In this document: positions 6,480 to 10,300 of the stretch, one piece after another
Layout of the letters: every line of letters begins with the position of its first letter
Position numbering within the stretch: the stretch's first letter is position 1
Origin: Persephonella sp.
GTDB lineage: Bacteria; Aquificota; Aquificia; Aquificales; Hydrogenothermaceae
Direction: 5' to 3'
DNA: 10,300 nucleotides
NCBI GenBank assembly: GCA_027058925.1
Contig: JALTAS010000148.1
Location: 1-10,300 of the forward strand
Made by a program: the position numbers and the translations under genes
The notes under the pieces: model-generated
What the model was told of the DNA's origin: nothing
Databases searched by the model: none
Seen by the model: the letters and a program-made list of their open reading frames with translations, nothing else

Positions 6480-7466
6480 ATGGATATAGAAAACAGATTA
6501 AAAGAACTTGTTAATCAGCTTTTTATTAATACAGGAGCTTCATTTTCTGGAATATTCATAGAAGGAAAGGAAATAATATCAAAAACAATATACCCTGAAA
6601 AAGGAAGAAACCTTCAGGAAATAATGAACCTTATAATAAATAAAGCCCACCAGATAAATGAGTTTATACCTGATTTCGGAGAAGAGTATGTGTATGCTGA
6701 AGGTCCTGATATTTCAATATTTATCTACTTTGTTAGACCGGATATAGCGATTGGTTCTATAATTGAAGAAAAACCAAAATTTGCCCTTCTAAAGTTTGAA
6801 CATTCGGTTCTTTCAAACAAACTAAAAGAGATTCAGGATGAGATAGATAAGTATATAAAAGGAATATCTGTAGTTGAGGAAACTAAAGAAGAAGTGATAA
6901 AGGAAGAAGAAGAGCCTGAGTATGAGGAAATCCAGCTTGAAAGTCTTGAACAGGCAGTTCCTGAGCTTAAAGAACAGGAAAAAGAGGAAGAGAAACCTGT
7001 TGAAGAAGAGAAAACTGAGATTACAGTAGAAGATGTTAAGGACAGATTTGCTGAAGAACTTGAGATGCTTGAAAAAACAGAAGAGCTTGAGGAATTCGAG
7101 AAAGAAGTTTCCTTAGAAAAGGAACAGCCTGAAGAAGAGCTTATAACAGAAGAAAATCCGCCCCTTGAAGAAATTTTAAAACCAGAAGAGGAGCAACCTC
7201 AAACCATAGAAGAGGAGTTAGAAAAAATTTCCGAAGAACAGGAATTCTACGATCCTGATGTCTTGAATAAAATAAGAGAGGAGCTACTCAAAGAGATAGG
7301 ACCTGTTGGAAAGTTTTTATTTAAGAAGAAAATAAAAAATCTGGATATAGATGAAAGTAGAATAACAAGAAACATTCTTGTTAAACTGATAGATGAGCTT
7401 TCAAATGATATAATTGATGAAAAGAGAAAAAAAAGGTTTGTTGATAAAGTATCGGCCTTTTTATAA
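6480..7466 (+). CDS. Acidic-linker protein with degenerate Roadblock-like N-terminal domain
   Basis: A 328-residue protein that matches no named family I recognise over its full length. Three regions can be seen. Residues 1-118 line up by eye with the canonical Roadblock protein two genes along: IFIEGKEIISKTIYPEKG against LVSPDGLAIASVLPEG, and EEYVYAEGPDISIFIYFVRP (68-87) against the EQLYVKGSKGYMIFTG strand pair. I therefore read it as a diverged Roadblock/LC7 fold. Residues 131-250 form a linker in which about 50 of 120 residues are glutamate, probably disordered or extended. Residues 256-328 form a compact helical domain beginning DPDVLNKIREELLKEIGPVGKFL; the IGPVGKFLFKK element recalls a small C-terminal helical domain of some bacterial Ser/Thr kinases (DUF8082-like, from memory). 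GGGGAG precedes the ATG. A scaffold between the HAMP protein and the GTPase module is plausible but unproven. Confidence 0.72.
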   Translation: MDIENRLKELVNQLFINTGASFSGIFIEGKEIISKTIYPEKGRNLQEIMNLIINKAHQINEFIPDFGEEYVYAEGPDISIFIYFVRPDIAIGSIIEEKPKFALLKFEHSVLSNKLKEIQDEIDKYIKGISVVEETKEEVIKEEEEPEYEEIQLESLEQAVPELKEQEKEEEKPVEEEKTEITVEDVKDRFAEELEMLEKTEELEEFEKEVSLEKEQPEEELITEENPPLEEILKPEEEQPQTIEEELEKISEEQEFYDPDVLNKIREELLKEIGPVGKFLFKKKIKNLDIDESRITRNILVKLIDELSNDIIDEKRKKRFVDKVSAFL

Positions 7467-7475
7467 CTCTAAAAC

Positions 7476-7483
7476 AAGGAGGG
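7476..7483 (+). promoter_or_regulatory. Near-consensus ribosome-binding site of the Roadblock gene
   Basis: AAGGAGGG lies 4 nt before the ATG at 7488-7490 and is the strongest ribosome-binding site in the cassette. The Roadblock protein may therefore be made in excess over its neighbours, which start at weaker or tightly coupled sites. Confidence 0.75.
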
Positions 7484-7487
7484 TATT

Positions 7488-7847
7488 ATGGCTGGTAGAT
7501 TTGAGGATATACTCCAGTCCGTTGTAAGAGATGCTGGGGCTGAAGGTGCGGTTCTTGTTAGCCCAGATGGGCTTGCTATAGCTTCTGTTTTACCTGAAGG
7601 GATAGATGAAGATAGGGTGGCTGCCATGGGAGCTGCCATACTATCTCTGGGAGAAAGAGTAACAACAGAGCTGAATAAGGGAACACTTGAACAGCTATAT
7701 GTTAAAGGTTCAAAAGGATACATGATATTTACAGGTATTGGAGATCTGGCTGTTTTAGGAATACTTGCCCCATCAAATGCGAAATTAGGACTGCTTCTTA
7801 TGGAGATTAAAAGAGCAGCAAAACAAATAGAGGAAAGTTTAGGATAA
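7488..7847 (+). CDS. Roadblock/LC7-domain protein (CvnB/MglB-like GTPase regulator)
   Basis: A 119-residue single-domain Roadblock/LC7 protein. Characteristic features are the opening helix RFEDILQSVVRDAGAEGAVLV (4-24), the strand with SPDGLAIASVLP (25-36), the long helix EDRVAAMGAAILSLGERV (41-58), and the paired strands EQLYVKGSKGYMIF and LAVLGILA before the last helix (residues 98-118). The motif G-A-x-x-x-x-L-V-x-x-D-G-L-x-I-A is typical of bacterial family members. These proteins form dimers that bind small Ras-like GTPases: MglB is the GTPase-activating protein of MglA in Myxococcus and Thermus, and CvnB sits in Streptomyces conservons. With a GTPase gene two places downstream, a regulatory or GAP partnership is the natural inference. 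The stop TAA is one base before the next gene's ATG, so the two are very likely co-translated. Confidence 0.93.
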   Translation: MAGRFEDILQSVVRDAGAEGAVLVSPDGLAIASVLPEGIDEDRVAAMGAAILSLGERVTTELNKGTLEQLYVKGSKGYMIFTGIGDLAVLGILAPSNAKLGLLLMEIKRAAKQIEESLG

Positions 7848-7848
7848 A

Positions 7849-8544
7849 ATGGCTATTACCGGTAATCTTGAAACATTTAATTTTATAGATATCTTTCAAA
7901 TACTGAAGAAAGACAAGAAAGATGGAATTCTTGTGGTTGAATCCCCAACAAAAAAACTGGCTGTATATTTTAAAGAAGGGGATATGGTTTATATAAGAGA
8001 AGTTGTCAAAATCTTTTATATATACCTTGATATAGATTTTAACCAGGTTTTAAAAAAAGAAGGGATATCAAAGGATGATCTTTACCAGTTTCTTGTTTCA
8101 AGACTTCCGATATTACTTGCTGTAAAAAAAGGAAAATTCTCCTTCACACCAGGTTTTATAAAATATCCTTCCGATATAAAATCTCTTATACCTCTTGAAA
8201 AAATAATGATGTATTTAAGCAGACAGCTTTCACAGGAAGAAGTGGACAGAAAGATATCAGATATAAAACTTGTGTTTGAAAAGGCTGAAAACTGGACTGA
8301 AATAGCGAAAAAAGCACATCTTACAGAAATTGAAAAGAAAATTCTATCCCTTATAGATGGTACAAGAACTGTTGAAGATATACTGAACGAAACGAAAATA
8401 AACCAGCTCACCCTGCAAAGGATATTGTACGGATTCTTGGCAACAGGAATAATCCAGAGAAAGAAACAGAAACAGAGGAAGATAGGATTTGCTCTTACAA
8501 AAACACTTCTCCAGAAAATAATATCAAGAATTAAAGGATTATAG
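7849..8544 (+). CDS. DUF4388 (PatA-type N-terminal) protein with winged-helix-like C-terminus
   Basis: A 231-residue cytoplasmic protein. Its start, GNLETFNFIDIFQILKKDKKDGILVV (5-30), is the DUF4388 signature: G-x-L-x-x-F-x-L-x-D-x-x-Q-x-L, then a K-x-G-x-L strand, and KKLAVYFKEGDMVYIRE (35-51) supplies the usual I-x-F-x-x-G-x-I-V element. The domain extends to about 125. Residues 155-205 (AHLTEIEKKILSLIDGTRTVEDILNE onward, then LYGFLATGIIQRK) look like a winged-helix segment as seen in other DUF4388 proteins; the tail is very basic. DUF4388 is found in PatA-type response regulators and beside MglA/MglB-type GTPase genes. In conservons the comparable position is held by CvnC (DUF742), also thought to be winged-helix. 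Whether it binds DNA, the GTPase or another protein is unknown. It starts 1 nt after the Roadblock stop. Confidence 0.85.
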   Translation: MAITGNLETFNFIDIFQILKKDKKDGILVVESPTKKLAVYFKEGDMVYIREVVKIFYIYLDIDFNQVLKKEGISKDDLYQFLVSRLPILLAVKKGKFSFTPGFIKYPSDIKSLIPLEKIMMYLSRQLSQEEVDRKISDIKLVFEKAENWTEIAKKAHLTEIEKKILSLIDGTRTVEDILNETKINQLTLQRILYGFLATGIIQRKKQKQRKIGFALTKTLLQKIISRIKGL

Positions 8545-8549
8545 GGAAA

Positions 8550-9092
8550 ATGCCGGAGAAAAAACAAAAACAGATAAAAATTGTTATTGCAGGACCATAT
8601 GCAGCAGGAAAAACTCAGTTTATAAACACCATTAGTGAGATAGAAACCGTTCAGACTGAGGCAAGAACCTCACAAGCTCAGGAAAAAGAGGTAAAGGATC
8701 ACACAACAGTGGCTATGGATTTTGGAAGAATTACAATAGATGATCAGCATGTGCTTTATCTTTTTGGTACTCCCGGACAGGAAAGATTTGACTTTATGTG
8801 GGATATCCTTGGCAAAGGTATGGTTGGTCTTGTTGTTCTTGTAGATTCCACAGATCCATCAACATTCCATGAAGCAAGAAAAATAATAAACTACTTTGAA
8901 TCAAGATATCCGGCACCATTTGTTGTGGGATGTAACAAACAGGATCTGAAAGGAGCATGGGACCCGAAGGATATAAGGACAGCCCTTGATCTTGATGAGG
9001 AAATTAAGGTTCTACCTCTTATAGCCCTTGACAAGGAAAGTGTAAAGAATGTTCTTCTGGTTTTACTGGAAGATATAGCAAGACATCTATGA
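8550..9092 (+). CDS. Small Ras-like GTPase of the CvnD/conservon type
   Basis: A 180-residue cytoplasmic GTPase consisting of a G domain only. G1 (P-loop) is GPYAAGKT (15-22). The G2 threonine is in HTTVAMDFG (51-59). G3 is LFGTPGQERF (71-80), in which the usual magnesium-coordinating Asp of D-x-x-G is replaced by Gly73 while Gln77 (Ras Gln61) is kept. G4 is NKQD (129-132), giving guanine specificity, and IALD (158-161) stands at the G5 position. FGTPGQxRFxFMWD is, from memory, characteristic of the conservon GTPases (CvnD) and related proteins; Myxococcus MglA also departs from Asp at G3 (TVPGQ). It is the last gene of the cassette, 5 nt after the DUF4388 gene, and overlaps the convergent amidohydrolase gene by 6 nt at the stop codons. 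Probably a switch controlled by the Roadblock protein; the effector is unknown. Confidence 0.92.
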   Translation: MPEKKQKQIKIVIAGPYAAGKTQFINTISEIETVQTEARTSQAQEKEVKDHTTVAMDFGRITIDDQHVLYLFGTPGQERFDFMWDILGKGMVGLVVLVDSTDPSTFHEARKIINYFESRYPAPFVVGCNKQDLKGAWDPKDIRTALDLDEEIKVLPLIALDKESVKNVLLVLLEDIARHL

Positions 9093-10300
9093 TTTTCTTA
9101 AATGTTTTATTTTTTCTCCCCAGTAAAGGGCTTTTTCCAAAAGATAATCTTTATCTAAAGGTATAACCATTTTATTTAGAACCTTGATTTCTCCTTCTAC
9201 CAAAACAGTATCAACATCACACCCTTTTGAAGAATAAACAATCTGTGTGTATGGATCATATAAAGGGTTCATATGGGGCTGGGTTATGTCAATAAGAACA
9301 ATATCAGCCAACTTTCCTTTCTCAAGGGAACCTATCTTATCTTCCATTCTTACAGCTTCCGCTCCCCATCTGGTTGCCATCAATAAAGCCTGTTTAGCAT
9401 TTAAAACGGTCGGATTCTTTGTTATCCCTTTGTGTAGTTTAGCCGCTGTGGATATTTCCCCTATTATGTCGAGATCATCATTTGAAGCCGTTCCATCTGT
9501 TCCTATTCCAACAACCACACCTTTTTCAATCATTTTGGGAACAGGAGCTATACCTGATGCAAGCTTCAGATTACTCTCAGGACAGTGGGCTACTTTCACC
9601 CCCATTTCTGAAAGGATATCAATCTCCTTATCTGTCGGATAAACCATGTGAGCTGCAAGAGTTCTGTCTGACAGAACACCTACAGATTTCAGATGTTCTA
9701 CGGGGGTTTTTCCATACTTTTCCTTAACGGTTTTAACCTCAAACTCGGTTTCTGCGATATGTATGTGATACAAAACGTCGTACTTTTCAGCAACTTCGTA
9801 GGCTTTTTTTAAGGTTTGGGGTGAACAGGTGTAAGGTGCGTGTGGACCAATAGCAGGAATAACAAAGGGATCGTTTTTGTATTCATTTATAAAATCAACA
9901 GTTTTTGCTATTCCCTCTTCTGGAGTTTTAGCCCCAGGAGTTGGAAAATCAAGAATACCAGTTGATAATACACCTCTTATTCCTACCTGCTTTATAACAT
10001 CAGCAACAGCATTTTCATAAAAGTACATATCAACAAATGTTGTGGTTCCTGTTCTGAGCATCTCATATACAGCGATCTGGGTTCCATCTTTAACAAACTC
10101 ATAACTAACATACTTTCCTTCGGCTGGCCAGATGTATTCTTCAAGCCAAACCTTTAAAGGATTATCACTTCCATATCCCCTTAGGAGAGTCATTGCCGCA
10201 TGTGTGTGGGTATTTATAAAACCGGGAACTGCTATCTTATTTTTACCTGTAATAGTTTTACCAAAATACTCATTTTTTTTATCCTTACCTATATCAATGA
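9087..10300 (-). CDS. mtaD: MtaD-type amidohydrolase (5-methylthioadenosine/S-adenosylhomocysteine deaminase), 5' end outside the window
   Basis: A metal-dependent hydrolase of the TrzA/AtzA/MtaD group. Members typically deaminate S-adenosylhomocysteine, 5-methylthioadenosine or adenosine; exact specificity cannot be read here. The frame is open to the window edge, so about 404 residues are visible and the true start lies further right. The metal-binding HTHTHAAM follows PGFIN near 10200; further motifs are GPHAPYTCS, HIHIAETEFE, AHMVYPTDKEIDIL, AHCPESNLKLASG and IGTDGTASNDDLD, which supply the expected His, Glu and Asp ligands. LEKGKLADIVLID near the C-terminus is the usual return to the small beta domain. 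The ATG at 10191-10193 is internal to the HTHTHAAM motif and cannot be the start. The gene converges on the GTPase gene, with stop codons overlapping by 6 nt. It would belong to methionine-cycle salvage. Confidence 0.9.
   Translation of the reverse strand, partial: IDIGKDKKNEYFGKTITGKNKIAVPGFINTHTHAAMTLLRGYGSDNPLKVWLEEYIWPAEGKYVSYEFVKDGTQIAVYEMLRTGTTTFVDMYFYENAVADVIKQVGIRGVLSTGILDFPTPGAKTPEEGIAKTVDFINEYKNDPFVIPAIGPHAPYTCSPQTLKKAYEVAEKYDVLYHIHIAETEFEVKTVKEKYGKTPVEHLKSVGVLSDRTLAAHMVYPTDKEIDILSEMGVKVAHCPESNLKLASGIAPVPKMIEKGVVVGIGTDGTASNDDLDIIGEISTAAKLHKGITKNPTVLNAKQALLMATRWGAEAVRMEDKIGSLEKGKLADIVLIDITQPHMNPLYDPYTQIVYSSKGCDVDTVLVEGEIKVLNKMVIPLDKDYLLEKALYWGEKIKHLRKS

Noticed and set aside
6870..7230. 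GAA/GAG-rich stretch as a tandem DNA repeat
   Set aside because: It is compositional bias from the glutamate-rich linker; I found no regular period or exact repeat unit.
8082..8567. 161-codon open frame on the minus strand opposite the DUF4388 gene
   Set aside because: Its translation is rich in Phe, Ser and Ile with no recognisable motif, and the plus strand encodes a convincing DUF4388 protein with a matching operon context.
8550..9092. Assignment of the GTPase as MglA
   Set aside because: The P-loop GPYAAGKT and the LFGTPGQERFDFMW segment fit conservon-type GTPases better than MglA, which has a GPGxxGKT-type loop and TVPGQ.
9247..9642. Plus-strand open frame opposite the amidohydrolase gene
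   Set aside because: The minus strand holds a continuous amidohydrolase with all metal-binding motifs; the plus-strand product has no family features or ribosome-binding site.
10191..10193. ATG as start of the amidohydrolase
   Set aside because: It is the Met of HTHTHAAM; the frame stays open and continues the family's N-terminal PGFIN segment up to the window edge.
1..10300. CRISPR array, tRNA, rRNA, insertion sequence or phage attachment site
   Set aside because: No spaced direct repeats, cloverleaf-like segments, transposase fragments or terminal inverted repeats are visible; almost all sequence is accounted for by intact genes.

Overview
The window suggests a thermophilic Aquificota bacterium, most likely family Hydrogenothermaceae (Persephonella or Sulfurihydrogenibium type). 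The reasons are the low GC content, tightly packed genes that often overlap at start and stop codons, and an amino-acid transporter that aligns almost without gaps to the Aquifex aeolicus LeuT sequence as I remember it. The genus is inference. About 98 % of the window is coding. The only intergenic stretch with visible regulatory structure is the 101-bp divergent region at 3370-3470.

Left part (1-3369, minus strand): one tight gene run reads hemA, lptC, lptA, a GspA/ExeA-like AAA+ ATPase, then aroA (cut by the window edge). Each junction overlaps or abuts: 11 nt, 1 nt, 4 nt and 0 nt. The run joins tetrapyrrole synthesis (HemA), the periplasmic lipopolysaccharide bridge (LptC, LptA), a membrane-tethered ATPase and the shikimate pathway (AroA).

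Middle (3471-6037, plus strand): a LeuT-type sodium:amino-acid symporter overlaps by 20 nt a 42-residue one-helix protein that resembles the MetS-type small subunits of NSS transporters. Next come nucleoside diphosphate kinase (ndk) and a four-helix DUF4149-like membrane protein.

Right part (6075-9092, plus strand): a compact five-gene signalling cassette. It encodes a membrane protein that is almost only a HAMP domain, a 328-residue protein with a degenerate Roadblock-like head, a glutamate-rich linker and a helical tail, a canonical Roadblock/LC7 protein, a DUF4388 protein with a winged-helix-like C-terminus, and a small Ras-like GTPase with an FGTPGQ G3 motif. The order resembles the Streptomyces conservons (CvnA HAMP membrane protein, CvnB Roadblock, CvnC DUF742, CvnD GTPase), but there is no histidine-kinase output and DUF4388 stands where DUF742 would be. 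It is the best candidate here for an under-described system: a membrane-tethered GTPase switch of unknown output. The cassette's last gene overlaps tail to tail with a minus-strand MtaD-type amidohydrolase, whose 5' end lies beyond the right edge.

I see no tRNA, rRNA, CRISPR array, insertion sequence or clear intrinsic terminator.
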